Source: Megalopta genalis (lineage: Eukaryota > Arthropoda > Insecta > Hymenoptera > Halictidae). Taken from it: a stretch of DNA of 64,000 nt. A program made the translations under genes and the position numbers. The DNA lies in the NCBI RefSeq assembly GCF_051020955.1, contig NW_027476348.1:1-64000 (forward strand). The letters run 5' to 3'. Positions 1 through 15,605 of this stretch are shown piece after piece. Position 1 is the first letter of the stretch; each line of letters begins with the position of its first letter. The notes under the pieces are model-generated. The model was given only the letters and a program-made list of their open reading frames with translations, was not told the DNA's origin and made no database searches.

Positions 1-3000
1 TGATTTAGCTTCAACAGCATGCGAAACAAACGAGTTAGCTTCAAAACCAACCGAAACACATGATTTAGATTAAAATCAATGCGAAGTAGAAGGCTTATCT
101 TCGAATCCATGCGAAACAAATGGTTTAGCTTCAAATACTTGTGATATACATGATTTAGATACAACTGCATGCGAAAAAAACGAGTTAGCTTCGAAACCAA
201 GCGAAACACATGATTTAGCCTCAAATCAATGCGAAGTAGAAGGCTTAGCTTCGAATAAATGCGAACCAAATGGTTTAGCTTCAAATACTTGTGATATGCA
301 TGATTTAGCTTCAACAGCATGCGAAACAAACGAGTTAGCTTCAAATCCATGCGGAACACATGATTTAGCTTCAAATCATTGCGAAGTAGATGGCTGATCT
401 TCGAATCCATGCGAAGCAAATGGTTTAGCTTCAAATACTTTTGATACACTTGAGTTAGCTTCAACAGCATGCGAAACAAATGAGTTATATTCAAATCCAA
501 GCGAAACACATGATATATCTTCAAATCAATGCGAAGTGGAAGGCTTATCTTCGAATCCATGCGAAACGAATAGTTTAGCTTCAAATACTTGTGATATACA
601 TGATTCAGCTTCAACTGCATGCGAAACAAACGAGTTAGTTTCAAATCCATGCGAAACACATGATTTAGATTAAAATCAATGCGAAGTAGAAGGCTTATCT
701 TCGAATCCATGCGAAACAAATGGTTTAGCTACAAATACTTGTGATATACATGATTTAGATACAACTGCATGCGAAACAAACGAGTTAGCTTCAAATCCAT
801 GCGGAACACATGATTTAGCTTCAAATCAATGCGAAGTAGATGGCTGATCTTCGAATCCATGCGAAGCAAATGGTTTAGCTTCAAATACTTTTGATACACT
901 TGAGTTAGCTTCAACAGCATGCGAAACAAATGAGTTATATTCAAATCCAAGCGAAACACATGATATATCTTCAAATCAATGCGAAGTGGAAGGCTTATCT
1001 TCGAATCCATGCGAAACGAATAGTTTAGCTTCAAATACTTGTGATATACATGATTCAGCTTCAACTGCATGCGAAACAAACGAGTTAGCTTCAAATCCAT
1101 GCGAAACACATGATTTAGATTAAAATCAATGCGAAGTAGAAGGCTTATCTTCGAATCCATGCGAAACAAATGGTTTAGCTACAAATACTTGTGATATACA
1201 TGATTTAGATACAACTGCATGCGAAAAAAACGAGTGAGCTTCAAAACCAAGCGAAACACATGATTTAGCCTCAAATCAATGCGAAGTAGAAGGCTTAGCT
1301 TCGAATAAATGCGAACCAAATGGTTAAGCTTCAAATACTTGTGATATGCATGATTTAGCTTCAACTACTAGCGAAAAAAACGAGTTAGCTTCAAATCCAA
1401 GTGAAACTCATGATTTAGCCTCAAATCCATGCGAATTAGAAGGGTTATCTTCGAATCCATGCGAAACAAATGATATAGCTTCAAATACTTGTGATATACA
1501 TGATTTAGCTTCAATAGCATGCGATAAAAACGAGTTAGCTTCAAATCCATGCGGAACACATGATTTAGCTTCAAATCATTGCGAAGTAGATGGCTGATCT
1601 TCGAATCCATGCGAAGCAAATGGTTTAGCTTCAAATACTTTTGATACACTTGAGTTAGCTTCAACAGCATGCGAAACAAATGAGTTATATTCAAATCCAA
1701 GCGAAACACATGATATATCTTCAAATCAATGCGAAGTGGAAGGCTTATCTTCGAATCCATGCGAAACGAATAGTTTAGCTTCAAATACTTGTGATATACA
1801 TGATTCAGCTTCAACTGCATGCGAAACAAACGAGTTAGCTTCAAATCCATGCGAAACACATGATTTAGATTAAAATCAATGCGAAGTAGAAGGCTTATCT
1901 TCGAATCCATGCGAAACAAATGGTTTAGCTTCAAATACTTGTGATATACATGATTTAGATACAACTGCATGCGAAAAAAACGAGTTAGCTTCGAAACCAA
2001 GCGAAAACACATGATTTAGCCTCAAATCAATGCGAAGTAGAAGGCTTAGCTTCGAATAAATGCGAACCAAATGGTTTAGCTTCAAATACTTGTGATATGC
2101 ATGATTTAGCTTCAACAGCATGCGAAACAAACGAGTTAGCTTCAAATCAATGCGGAACACATGATTTAGCTTCAAATCATTGCGAAGTAGATGGCTGATC
2201 TTCGAATCCATGCGAAGCAAATGGTTTAGCTTCAAATACTTTTGATACACTTGAGTTAGCTTCAACAGCATGCGAAACAAATGAGTTATATTCAAATCCA
2301 AGCGAAACACATGATATATCTTCAAATCAATGCGAAGTGGAAGGCTTATCTTCGAATCCATGCGAAACGAATAGTTTAGCTTCAAATACTTGTGATATAC
2401 ATGATTCAGCTTCAACTGCATGCGAAACAAACGAGTTAGTTTCAAATCCATGCGAAACACATGATTTAGATTAAAATCAATGCGAAGTAGAAGGCTTATC
2501 TTCGAATCCATGCGAAACAAATGGTTTAGCTACAAATACTTGTGATATACATGATTTAGATACAACTGCATGCGAAACAAACGAGTTAGCTTCAAATCCA
2601 TGCGGAACACATGATTTAGCTTCAAATCAATGCGAAGTAGATGGCTGATCTTCGAATCCATGCGAAGCAAATGGTTTAGCTTCAAATACTTTTGATACAC
2701 TTGAGTTAGCTTCAACAGCATGCGAAACAAATGAGTTATATTCAAATCCAAGCGAAACACATGATATATCTTCAAATCAATGCGAAGTGGAAGGCTTATC
2801 TTCGAATCCATGCGAAACGAATAGTTTAGCTTCAAATACTTGTGATATACATGATTCAGCTTCAACTGCATGCGAAACAAACGAGTTAGCTTCAAATCCA
2901 TGCGAAACACATGATTTAGATTAAAATCAATGCGAAGTAGAAGGCTTATCTTCGAATCCATGCGAAACAAATGGTTTAGCTACAAATACTTGTGATATAC

Positions 3001-6000
3001 ATGATTTAGATACAACTGCATGCGAAAAAAACGAGTGAGCTTCAAAACCAAGCGAAACACATGATTTAGCCTCAAATCAATGCGAAGTAGAAGGCTTAGC
3101 TTCGAATAAATGCGAACCAAATGGTTAAGCTTCAAATACTTGTGATATGCATGATTTAGCTTCAACTACTAGCGAAAAAAACGAGTTAGCTTCAAATCCA
3201 AGTGAAACTCATGATTTAGCCTCAAATCCATGCGAATTAGAAGGGTTATCTTCGAATCCATGCGAAACAAATGATATAGCTTCAAATACTTGTGATATAC
3301 ATGATTTAGCTTCAACAGCATCCGAAACAAACGAGTTAGATTCAGATCCATGCGAAACACATGATTTAGCTTCAAATCAATGCGAAGTAGAAGGCTTATC
3401 TTCGAATCCATGCGAAACAAACGGATTAGCTTCTTATACTTGTGATATACATGATTTAGCTTCAACAGCATGCGAAATAAACGAGTTAGATTCAAATCCA
3501 TAGGAAACACATGATTTATCTTCAAATCAATGCGAAGTAGAAGGCTGATCTTCGAATCCATGCGTATCAAATGGTTTAGCTGCAAATACTTGTGATTACA
3601 TGATTTAGCTACAACTGCATGCAAAAAAAACGAGTTACCTTCAAAACCAAGCGAAACACATGATTTAGCCTCAAATCAATGCGAAGTAGAAGGCTTAGCT
3701 TCGAATAAATGCGAAACAAATGGTTTAGCTTCAAATACTTGTGATATATATGATTTAGCTTCAATAGCATGCGATAAAAACGAGTTAGCTTCAAATCCAT
3801 GCGGAACACATGATTTAGCTTCAAATCATTGCGAAGTAGATGGCTGATCTTCGAATCCATGCGAAGCAAATGGTTTAGCTTCAAATACTTTTGATACACT
3901 TGAGTTAGCTTCAACAGCATGCGAAACAAATGAGTTATATTCAAATCCAAGCGAAACACATGATATATCTTCAAATCAATGCGAAGTGGAAGGCTTATCT
4001 TCGAATCCATGCGAAACGAATGGTTTAGCTTCAAATACTTGTGATATATATGATTTAGCTTCAATAGCATACGATAAAAACGAGTTAGCTTCAAATCCAT
4101 GCGGAACACATGATTTAGCTTCAAATCATTGCGAAGTAGATGGCTGATCTTCGAATCCATGCGAAGCAAATGGTTTAGCTTCAAATACTTTTGATACACT
4201 TGAGTTAGCTTCAACAGCATGCGAAACAAATGAGTTATATTCAAATCCAAGCGAAACACATGATATATCTTCAAATCAATGCGAAGTGGAAGGCTTATCT
4301 TCGAATCCATGCGAAACGAATAGTTTAGCTTCAAATACTTGTGATATACATGATTCAGCTTCAACTGCATGCGAAACAAACGAGTTAGCTTCAAATCCAT
4401 GCGAAACACATGATTTAGATTAAAATCAATGCGAAGTAGAAGGCTTATCTTCGAATCCATGCGAAACAAATGGTTTAGCTACAAATACTTGTGATATACA
4501 TGATTTAGATACAACTGCATGCGAAACAAACGAGTTAGCTTCAAATCCATGCGGAACACATGATTTAGCTTCAAATCAATGCGAAGTAGATGGCTGATCT
4601 TCGAATCCATGCGAAGCAAAAGGTTTAGCTTCAAATACTTTTGATACACTTGAGTTAGCTTCAACAGCATGCGAAACAAATGAGTTATATTCAAATCCAA
4701 GCGAAACACATGATATATCTTCAAATCAATGCGAAGTGGAAGGCTTATCTTCGAATCCATGCGAAACGAATAGTTTAGCTTCAAATACTTGTGATATACA
4801 TGATTCAGCTTCAACTGCATGCGAAACAAACGAGTTAGCTTCAAATCCATGCGAAACACATGATTTAGATTAAAATCAATGCGAAGTAGAAGGCTTATCT
4901 TCGAATCCATGCGAAACAAATGGTTTAGCTACAAATACTTGTGATATACATGATTTAGATACAACTGCATGCGAAACAAACGAGTTAGCTTCAAATCCAT
5001 GCGGAACACATGATTTAGCTTCAAATCAATGCGAAGTAGATGGCTGATCTTCGAATCCATGCGAAGCAAATGGTTTAGCTTCAAATACTTTTGATACACT
5101 TGAGTTAGCTTCAACAGCATGCGAAACAAATGAGTTATATTCAAATCCAAGCGAAACACATGATATATCTTCAAATCAATGCGAAGTGGAAGGCTTATCT
5201 TCGAATCCATGCGAAACGAATAGTTTAGCTTCAAATACTTGTGATATACATGATTCAGCTTCAACTGCATGCGAAACAAACGAGTTAGCTTCAAATCCAT
5301 GCGAAACACATGATTTAGATTAAAATCAATGCGAAGTAGAAGGCTTATCTTCGAATCCATGCGAAACAAATGGTTTAGCTACAAATACTTGTGATATACA
5401 TGATTTAGATACAACTGCATGCGAAAAAAACGAGTGAGCTTCAAAACCAAGCGAAACACATGATTTAGCCTCAAATCAATGCGAAGTAGAAGGCTTAGCT
5501 TCGAATAAATGCGAACCAAATGGTTAAGCTTCAAATACTTGTGATATGCATGATTTAGCTTCAACTACTAGCGAAAAAAACGAGTTAGCTTCAAATCCAA
5601 GTGAAACTCATGATTTAGCCTCAAATCAATGCGAATTAGAAGGGTTATCTTCGAATCCATGCGAAACAAATGATATAGCTTCAAATACTTGTGATATACA
5701 TGATTTAGCTTCAACAGCATCCGAAACAAACGAGTTAGATTCAGATCCATGCGAAACACATGATTTAGCTTCAAATCAATGCGAAGTAGAAGGCTTATCT
5801 TCGAATCCATGCGAAACAAACGGATTAGCTTCTTATACTTGTGATATACATGATTTAGCTTCAACAGCATGCGAAATAAACGAGTTAGATTCAAATCCAT
5901 AGGAAACACATGATTTATCTTCAAATCAATGCGAAGTAGAAGGCTGATCTTCGAATCCATGCGTAACAAATGGTTTAGCTGCAAATACTTGTGATTACAT

Positions 6001-9000
6001 GATTTAGCTTCAACAGCATGCGAAACAAACGAGTTAGCTTCAAATCCATGCGAAACACATGATTTAGATTCAAATCAATGCGAATTAGAAGGGTTATCTT
6101 GGAATCCATGCGAAACGTATGATATAGCTTCTTATACTTGTGATATACATGATTTAGCTTCAACAGCATGCGAAATAAACGAGTCAGATTCAAATCCATG
6201 CGAAACACATGATTTAGCTTCAAATCAATGCGAAGTAGAAGGGTTATCTTCGTATCGATGCGAAACAAATGGTTTAGCTGCAAATACTTGTGATATACAT
6301 GATTTAGCTACAACTGCATGCAAAAAAAACGAGTTACCTTCAAAACCAAGCGAAACACATGATTTAGCCTCAAATCAATGCGAAGTAGAAGGCTTAGCTT
6401 CGAATAAATGCGAAACAAATGGTTTAGCTTCAAATACTTGTGATATATATGATTTAGCTTCAATAGCATGCGATAAAAACGAGTTAGCTTCAAATCCATG
6501 CGGAACACATGATTTAGCTTCAAATCATTGCGAAGTAGATGGCTGATCTTCGAATCCATGCGAAGCAAATGGTTTAGCTTCAAATACTTTTGATACACTT
6601 GAGTTAGCTTCAACAGCATGCGAAACAAATGAGTTATATTCAAATCCAAGCGAAACACATGATATATCTTCAAATCAATGCGAAGTTGAAGGCTTATCTT
6701 CGAATCCATGCGAAACGAATAGTTTAGCTTCAAATACTTGTGATATACATGATTCAGCTTCAACTGCATGCGAAACAAACGAGTTAGCTTCAAATCCATG
6801 CGAAACACATGATTTAGATTAAAATCAATGCGAAGTAGAAGGCTTATCTTCGAATCCATGCGAAACAAATGGTTTAGCTACAAATACTTGTGATATACAT
6901 GATTTAGATACAACTGCATGCGAAACAAACGAGTTAGCTTCAAATCCATGCGGAACACATGATTTAGCTTCAAATCAATGCGAAGTAGATGGCTGATCTT
7001 CGAATCCATGCGAAGCAAAAGGTTTAGCTTCAAATACTTTTGATACACTTGAGTTAGCTTCAACAGCATGCGAAACAAATGAGTTATATTCAAATCCAAG
7101 CGAAACACATGATATATCTTCAAATCAATGCGAAGTGGAAGGCTTATCTTCGAATCCATGCGAAACGAATAGTTTAGCTTCAAATACTTGTGATATACAT
7201 GATTCAGCTTCAACTGCATGCGAAACAAACGAGTTAGCTTCAAATCCATGCGAAACACATGATTTAGATTAAAATCAATGCGAAGTAGAAGGCTTATCTT
7301 CGAATCCATGCGAAACAAATGGTTTAGCTACAAATACTTGTGATATACATGATTTAGATACAACTGCATCCGAAACAAACGAGTTAGATTCAGATCCATG
7401 CGAAACACATGATTTAGCTTCAAATCAATGCGAAGTAGAAGGCTTATCTTCGAATCCATGCGAAACAAACGGATTAGCTTCTTATACTTGTGATATACAT
7501 GATTTAGCTTCAACTGCATGCGAAATAAACGAGTTAGATTCAAATCCATAGGAAACACATGATTTATCTTCAAATCAATGCGAAGTAGAAGGCTGATCTT
7601 CGAATCCATGCGTAACAAATGGTTTAGCTGCAATTACTTGTGATTACATGATTTAGCTTCAACAGCATGCGAAACAAACGAGTTAGCTTCAAAGCCATGC
7701 GAAACACATGATTTAGATTCAAATCAATGCGAATTAGAAGGGTTATCTTGGAATCCATGCGAAACGTATGATATAGCTTCTTATACTTGTGATATACATG
7801 ATTTAGCTTCAACAGCATGCGAAATAAACGAGTCAGATTCAAATCCATGCGAAACACATGATTTAGATTCAAATCAATGCGAAGTAGAAGGGTTATCTTC
7901 GTATCGATGCGAAACAAATGGTTTAGCTGCAAATACTTGTGATATACATGATTTAGCTACAACTGCATGCAAAAAAAACAAGTTACCTTCAAAACCAAGC
8001 GAAACACATGATTTAGTCTCAAATCAATGCGAAGTAGAAGGCTTAGCTTCGAATAAATGCGAAACAAATGGTTTAGCTTCAAATACTTGTGATATATATG
8101 ATTTAGCTTCAATAGCATGCGATAAAAACGAGTTAGCTTCAAATCCATGCGGAACACATGATTTAGCTTCAAATCATTGCGAAGTAGATGGCTGATCTTC
8201 GAATCCATGCGAAGCAAATGGTTTAGCTTCAAATACTTTTGATACACTTGAGTTAGCTTCAACAGCATCCGAAACAAACGAGTTAGATTCAGATCCATGC
8301 GAAACACATGATTTAGCTTCAAATCAATGCGAAGTAGAAGGCTTATCTTCGAATCCATGCGAAACAAACGGATTAGCTTCTTATACTTGTGATATACATG
8401 ATTTAGCTTCAACTGCATGCGAAATAAACGAGTCAGAATCAAATCCATGCGAAACACATGATTTAGCTTCAAATCAATGCGAAGTAGAAGGGTTATCTTC
8501 GTATCGATGCGAAACAAATGGTTTAGCTGCAAATACTTGTGATATACATGATTTAGCTACAACTGCATGCAAAAAAAACAAGTTACCTTCAAAACCAAGC
8601 GAAACACATGATTTAGCCTCAAATCAATGCGAAGTAGAAGGCTTAGCTTCGAATAAATGCGAAACAAATGGTTTAGCTTCAAATACTTGTGATATATATG
8701 ATTTAGCTTCAATAGCATGCGATAAAAACGAGTTAGCTTCAAATCCATGCGGAACACATGATTTAGCTTCAAATCATTGCGAAGTAGATGGCTGATCTTC
8801 GAATCCATGCGAAGCAAATGGTTTAGCTTCAAATACTTTTGATACACTTGAGTTAGCTTCAACAGCATGCGAAACAAATGAGTTATATTCAAATCCAAGC
8901 GAAACACATGATATATCTTCAAATCAATGCGAAGTGGAAGGCTTATCTTCGAATCCATGCGAAACGAATAGTTTAGCTTCAAATACTTGTGATATACATG

Positions 9001-11711
9001 ATTCAGCTTCAACTGCATGCGAAACAAACGAGTTAGCTTCAAATCCATGCGAAACACATGATTTAGATTAAAATCAATGCGAAGTAGTAGGCTTATCTTC
9101 GAATCCATGCGAAACAAATGGTTTAGCTACAAATACTTGTGATATACATGATTTAGATACAACTGCATGCGAAACAAACGAGTTAGCTTCAAATCCATGC
9201 GAAACACATGATTTAGCTTCAAATCAATGCGAAGTAGATGGCTGATCTTCGAATCCATGCGAAGCAAAAGGTTTAGCTTCAAATACTTTTGATACACTTG
9301 AGTTAGCTTCAACAGCATGCGAAACAAATGAGTTATATTCAAATCCAAGCGAAACACATGATATATATTCAAATCAATGCGAAGTGGAAGGCTTATCTTC
9401 GAATCCATGCGAAACGAATAGTTTAGCTTCAAATACTTGTGATATACATGATTCAGCTTCAACTGCATGCGAAACAAACGAGTTAGCTTCAAATCCATGC
9501 GAAACACATGATTTAGATTAAAATCAATGCGAAGTAGAAGGCTTATCTTCGAATCCATGCGAAACAAATGGTTTAGCTACAAATACTTGTGATATACATG
9601 ATTTAGATACAACTGCATGCGAAAAAAACGAGTTAGCTTCAAAACCATGCGAAACACATGATTTAGCCTCAAATCAATGCGAAGTAGAAGGCTTAGCTTC
9701 GAATAAATGCGAACCAAATGGTTTAGCTTCAAATACTTGTGATATGCATGATTTAGCTTCAACTACTAGCGAAAAAAACGAGTTAGCTTCAAATCCAAGC
9801 GAAACTCATGATTTAGCCTCAAATCAATGCGAATTAGAAGGGATATCTTCGAATCCATGCGAAACAAATGATATAGCTTCAAATACTTGTGATATACATG
9901 ATTTAGCTTCAACAGCATCCGAAACAAACGAGTTAGATTCAGATCCATGCGAAACACATGATTTAGCTTCAAATCAATGCGAAGTAGAAGGCTTATCTTC
10001 GAATCCATGCGAAACAAACGGATTAGCTTCTTATACTTGTGATATACATGATTTAGCTTCAACAGCATGCGAAATAAACGAGTTAGATTCAAATCCATAG
10101 GAAACACATGATTTATCTTCAAATCAATGCGAAGTAGAAGGCTGATCTTCGAATCCATGCGTAACAAATGGTTTAGCTGCAAATACTTGTGATTACATGA
10201 TTTAGCTTCAACAGCATGCGAAACAAACGAGTTAGCTTCAAATCCATGCGAAACACATGATTTAGATTCAAATCAATGCGAATTAGAAGGGTTATCTTGG
10301 AATCCATGCGAAACGTATGATATAGCGTCTTATACTTGTGATATACATGATTTAGCTTCAACAGCATGCGAAATAAACGAGTCAGATTCAAATCCATGCG
10401 AAACACATGATTTAGCTTCAAATCAATGCGAAGTAGAAGGGTTATCTTCGTATCGATGCGAAACAAATGGTTTAGCTGCAAATACTTGTGATATACATGA
10501 TTTAGCTACAACTGCATGCAAAAAAAACAAGTTACCTTCAAAACCAAGCGAAACACATGATTTAGCCTCAAATCAATGCGAAGTAGAAGGCTTAGCTTCG
10601 AATAAATGCGAAACAAATGGTTTAGCTTCAAATACTTGTGATATATATGATTTAGCTTCAATAGCATGCGATAAAAACGAGTTAGCTTCAAATCCATGCG
10701 GAACACATGATTTAGCTTCAAATCATTGCGAAGTAGATGGCTGATCTTCGAATCCATGCGAAGCAAATGGTTTAGCTTCAAATACTTTTGATACACTTGA
10801 GTTAGCTTCAACAGCATGCGAAACAAATGAGTTATATTCAAATCCAAGCGAAACACATGATATATCTTCAAATCAATGCGAAGTGGAAGGCTTATCTTCG
10901 AATCCATGCGAAACGAATAGTTTAGCTTCAAATACTTGTGATATACATGATTCAGCTTCAACTGCATGCGAAACAAACGAGTTAGCTTCAAATCCATGCG
11001 AAACACATGATTTAGATTAAAATCAATGCGAAGTAGTAGGCTTATCTTCGAATCCATGCGAAACAAATGGTTTAGCTACAAATACTTGTGATATACATGA
11101 TTTAGATACAACTGCATGCGAAACAAACGAGTTAGCTTCAAATCCATGCGGAACACATGATTTAGCTTCAAATCAATGCGAAGTAGATGGCTGATCTTCG
11201 AATCCATTCGAAGCAAAAGGTTTAGCTTCAAATACTTTTGATACACTTGAGTTAGCTTCAACAGCATGCGAAACAAATGAGTTATATTCAAATCCAAGCG
11301 AAACACATGATATATCTTCAAATCAATGCGAAGTGGAAGGCTTATCTTCGAATCCATGCGAAACGAATAGTTTAGCTTCAAATACTTGTGATATACATGA
11401 TTCAGCTTCAACTGCATGCGAAACAAACGAGTTAGCTTCAAATCCATGCGAAACACATGATTTAGATTAAAATCAATGCGAAGTAGAAGGCTTATCTTCG
11501 AATCCATGCGAAACAAATGGTTTAGCTACAAATACTTGTGATATACATGATTTAGATACAACTGCATGCGAAAAAAACGAGTTAGCTTCAAAACCATGCG
11601 AAACACATGATTTAGCCTCAAATCAATGCGAAGTAGAAGGCTTAGCTTCGAATAAATGCGAACCAAATGGTTTAGCTTCAAATACTTGTGATATGCATGA
11701 TTTAGCTTCAA
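1..11711. repeat. Zone 1a: 450-bp higher-order repeat nested in a period of about 1,949 bp
   Basis: A 15-monomer (450-bp) block recurs. It is marked by a D monomer with GGCTGATCT, an E monomer with ACTTTTGATACACT, a C monomer with GCGAAGTGGA, a D with GAAACGAATAG, and a C with GATTAAAATC. Full copies lie near 729-1169, 2530-2970, 4479-4919, 4929-5369, 6878-7318, 9127-9567 and 11076-11516, with partial copies between them. Distances between copies are 1801, 1949, 450, 1949, 2249 and 1949 bp. These are multiples of 150 bp plus or minus 1, and the offset comes from single 29- or 31-bp monomers carried inside the larger unit. The zone is therefore layered: 30, 150, 450 and about 1,949 bp. Confidence 0.85.
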
Positions 11712-14700
11712 CTACTAGCGAAAAAAACGAGTTAGCTTCAAATCCAAGCGAAACTCATGATTTAGCCTCAAATCAATGCGAATTAGAAGGGTTATCTTCG
11801 AATCCATGCGAAACAAATGATATAGCTTCAAATACTTGTGATTACATGATTTAGCTTCAACAGCATGCGAAACAAACGAGTTAGCTTCAAATCCATGCGA
11901 AACACATGATTTAGATTCAAATCAATGCGAATTAGAAGGGTTATCTTGGAATCCATGCGAAACGTATGATATAGCTTCTTATACTTGTGATATACATGAT
12001 TTAGCTTCAACAGCATGCGAAATAAACGAGTCAGATTCAAATCCATGCGAAATACATGATTTAGCTTCAAATCAATGCGAAGTAGAAGGGTTATCTTCGT
12101 ATCGATGCGAAACAAATGGTTTAGCTGCAAATACTTGTGATATATATGATTTAGCTTCAACAGCATGCGATAAAAACGAGTTAGCTTCAAATCCATGCGA
12201 AACACATGATTTAGCTTCAAATCAATGCGAAGTAGGAGGCTTATCTTCGATCCCATCCGATACAAATAGTTTAGCTTCAAATACTTGTGATATACATGAT
12301 TTAGCTTCAACAGCATGCGAAACAAACGAGTTAGCTTCAAATCCATGCGAAACACATGATTTAGAATGAAATCAATGCAAAGTGGAAGGCTTATCTTCGA
12401 ATCCATGCGAAACGAATAGTTTAGCTTCAAATACTTGTGATATACATGATTTAGCTTCAACTGCATGCGAAACAAACGAATTAGCTTAAAAGCCATGCGA
12501 AACACATGATTTAGCATCAAATCAATGCGAAGTAGAAGGCTGATCTTCGAATCCATGCGAAGCAAATGGTTTAGCTTCAAATAATTGTGATATACATGAT
12601 TTAGCTTCAACAGCATGCGAAACAAATGAGTTATCTTCAAATCCAAGCGAAACACATGATTTATCTTCAAATCAATGCGAAGTAGAAAGCTTAGCTTCAA
12701 AACCATGGGAATCAAATGGTTTAGCTTCAAATACTTGTGACATACATGATTTATCTTCAACAGCATGCGAAACAAACGAGTTAGCTTCAAATCCATGCGA
12801 AACACATGATTTAGATTCAAATCAATGCGAATTAGTAGGGTTATCTTGGAATCCATGCCAAACGTATGATATAGCTTCAAATACTTGTGATATGCATGAT
12901 TTAGCTTCAACTACTAGCGAAAAAAACGAGTTAGCTTCAAATCCAAGCGAAACACATGATTTAGCCTCAAATCAATGCGAATTAGAAGGGTTATCTTCGA
13001 ATCCATGCGAAACAAATGATATAGCTTCAAATACTTGTGATATACGTGATTTAGCTTCAACAGCATCCGAAAAAAACGAGTTAGCTTCAAATCCTTGCGA
13101 AACACATGATTTAGATTAAAATCACCGCGAAGTAGAAGGCTTATCTTCGAATCCATACGAAACAAATGGTTTAGCTTCAAATACTTGTGATATACATGAT
13201 TTAGCTTCAACTGCATGCGAAACAAACGAGTTAGCTTAAAAGCCATGCGGAACACATGATTTAGCTTCAAATCAATGCAAGTAGAAGGCTGATCTTCGAA
13301 TCCATGCGAAGCAAATGGTTTAGCTTCAAATACTTGTGATATACATGATTTAGCTTCAACAGCATGCGAAACAAATGAGTTATATTCAAATCCAAGCGAA
13401 ACACATGATTTATCTTCAAATCTATGCGAATTAGGAGGGTTATCTTGGAATCCATGCGAAACGTATGATATAGCTTCAAATACTTGTGATATACATGATT
13501 TAGCTTCAACAGCATGCGAAACAAACGAGTTAGCTTCAAATCCATGCGAAACACATGATTTAGCCTCAAATCAATGCGAAGTAGAAGGCTTAGCTTCGAA
13601 TAAATGCGAAACAAATGGTTTAGCTTCAAATACTTGTGATATACATGATTTAGCTTCAACAGCATGCGAAACAAACGAGTTAGCTTCAAATCCATGCGAA
13701 ACACATGATTTAGCATCAAATCAATGCTAAGTAGAAGGCTGATCTTCGAATCCATGCGTAACAAATGGTTTAGCTTCAAATACTTGTGATATACATGATT
13801 TAGCTTCAACACCATGCGAAACAATCGAGTTAGCTTCAAATCCATGCGAAACACATGATTTAGCTTCAAATCAATGCGAATTAGAAGGGTTGTCTTGGAA
13901 TCCATGCGAAACGTATGATATAGCTTCAAATACTTTTGATATACATGATTTAGCTTCAACAGCATGCGAAACAAACGAGTTAGCTTCAAATCCATGCGAA
14001 ACACATGATTTAGCATCAAATCAATGCGAAGTAGAAGGCTGATCTTCGAATCCATGCGTAACAAATGGTTTAGCTGCAAATACTTGTGATTACATGATTT
14101 AGCTTCAACAGCATGCGAAACAAACGAGTTAGCTTCAAATGCATGCGAAACACATGATTTAGATTAAAATCAATGCGAAGTAGAAGGCTTATCTTCGAAT
14201 CCATGCGAAACAAATGGTTTAGATTCAAATACTTGTGATATACATGATTTAGATACAACTGCATGCGAAAAAAACGATTTAGCTTCAAAACCAAGCGAAA
14301 CTCATGATTTAGCCTCAAATCAATGCGAAGTAGAAGGCTTAGCTTCGAATAAATGCGAACCAAATGGTTTAGCTTCAAATACTTGTGATAAACATGATTT
14401 AGCTTCAACAGCATCCGAAACAAACGAGTTAGCTTCAAATCCATGCGAAACACATGATTTAGATTCAAATCAATGCGAATTAGAAGGGTTATCTTGGAAT
14501 CCAAGCGAAACGTATGATATAGCTTCAAATACTTGTGATATACATGATTTAGCTTCAACAGCATGCGAAACAAACGAGTTAGCTTCAAATCCATGCGAAA
14601 CACATGATTTAGCATCAAATCAATGCGAAGTATAAGGCTGATCTTCGAATCCATGCGAAGCGAATGGTTTAGCTTCAAATACTTGTGATATACATGATTT

Positions 14701-15605
14701 AGCTTCAACAGCATGCGAAACAAAGGAGTTATATTCAAATCCAAGCGAAACACATGATTTATCTTCAAATCAATGCGAAGTGGAAGGCTTATCTTCGAAT
14801 CCATGCGAAACGAATAGTTTAGCTTCAAATACTTGTGATATACATGATTCAGCTTCAACTGCATGCGAAACAAACGAGTTAGCTTCAAATCCATGCGAAA
14901 CACATGATTTAGATTAAAATCAATGCGAAGTAGAAGGCTTATCTTCGAATCCATGCGAAACAAATGGTTTAGCTTCAAATACTTGTGATATACATGATTT
15001 AGATACAACTGCATGCGAAAAAAACGAGTTAGCTTCAAAACCAAGCGAAACACATGATTTAGCCTCAAATCAATGCGAAGTAGAAGGCTTAGCTTCGAAT
15101 AAATGCGAACCAAATGGTTTAGCTTCAAATACTTGTGATATGCATGATTTAGCTTCAACTACTAGCGAAAAAAACGAGTTAGCTTCAAATCCAAGCGAAA
15201 CACATGATTTAGCCTCAAATCAATGCGAATTAGAAGGGTTATCTTCGAATCCATGCGAAACAAATGATATAGCTTCAAATACTTGTGATAAACATGATTT
15301 AGCTTCAACAGCATCCGAAACAAACGAGTTAGATTCAGATCCATGCGAAACACATGATTTAGCTTCAAATCAATGCGAAGTAGAAGGCTTATCTTCGAAT
15401 CCATGCGAAACAAACGGATTAGCTTCTTATACTTGTGATATACATGATTTAGCTTCAACAGCATGCGAAATAAACGAGTTAGATTCAAATCCATGCGAAA
15501 CACATGATTTAGCTTCAAATCAATGCGAAGTAGAAGGCTGATCTTCGAATCCATGCGTAACAAATGGTTTAGCTGCAAATACTTGTGATTACATGATTTA
15601 GCTTC
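3575..15605 (+). repeat. 29-bp class E variant (GTGATTACATG) in seven copies, confined to zone 1
   Basis: Class E normally ends TTGTGATATACATG across the junction; here one base is lost to give TTGTGATTACATG. Copies occur near 3593, 5993, 7643, 10192, 11841, 14089 and 15589 and nowhere else that I saw. In most copies the monomer is preceded by a D with CCATGCG(T)A and an E with GCTGCAA. Each copy shifts the frame by one and ends long open frames on both strands, which explains several open-frame limits in zone 1. Confidence 0.85.
4479..5378. repeat. Direct tandem pair of the 450-bp unit
   Basis: Two copies of the 450-bp block sit head to tail here with no offset. The only difference I noticed is AAAGGTTTAG in the first copy against AAATGGTTTAG-type sequence in the second, near 4620 and 5070. 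Elsewhere in zone 1 the block is separated from its next copy by about 1.8-2.25 kb. The pair is best read as a local duplication by unequal exchange within the larger unit. Confidence 0.8.

Noticed and set aside
729..1169. 146-residue minus frame repeated seven times as a gene family
   Set aside because: The copies are the 450-bp repeat unit itself. Start and stop are ordinary array variants and no promoter or unique flank accompanies any copy.
1346..1597. Small + frame proteins beginning MHDLAST, repeated near 1346, 3147, 5546, 9744, 12892, 15140 and 16759
   Set aside because: The ATG comes from a single E variant (GATATGCATGATT for GATATACATGATT) that spread with its block. No ribosome-binding or start context is specific to it.
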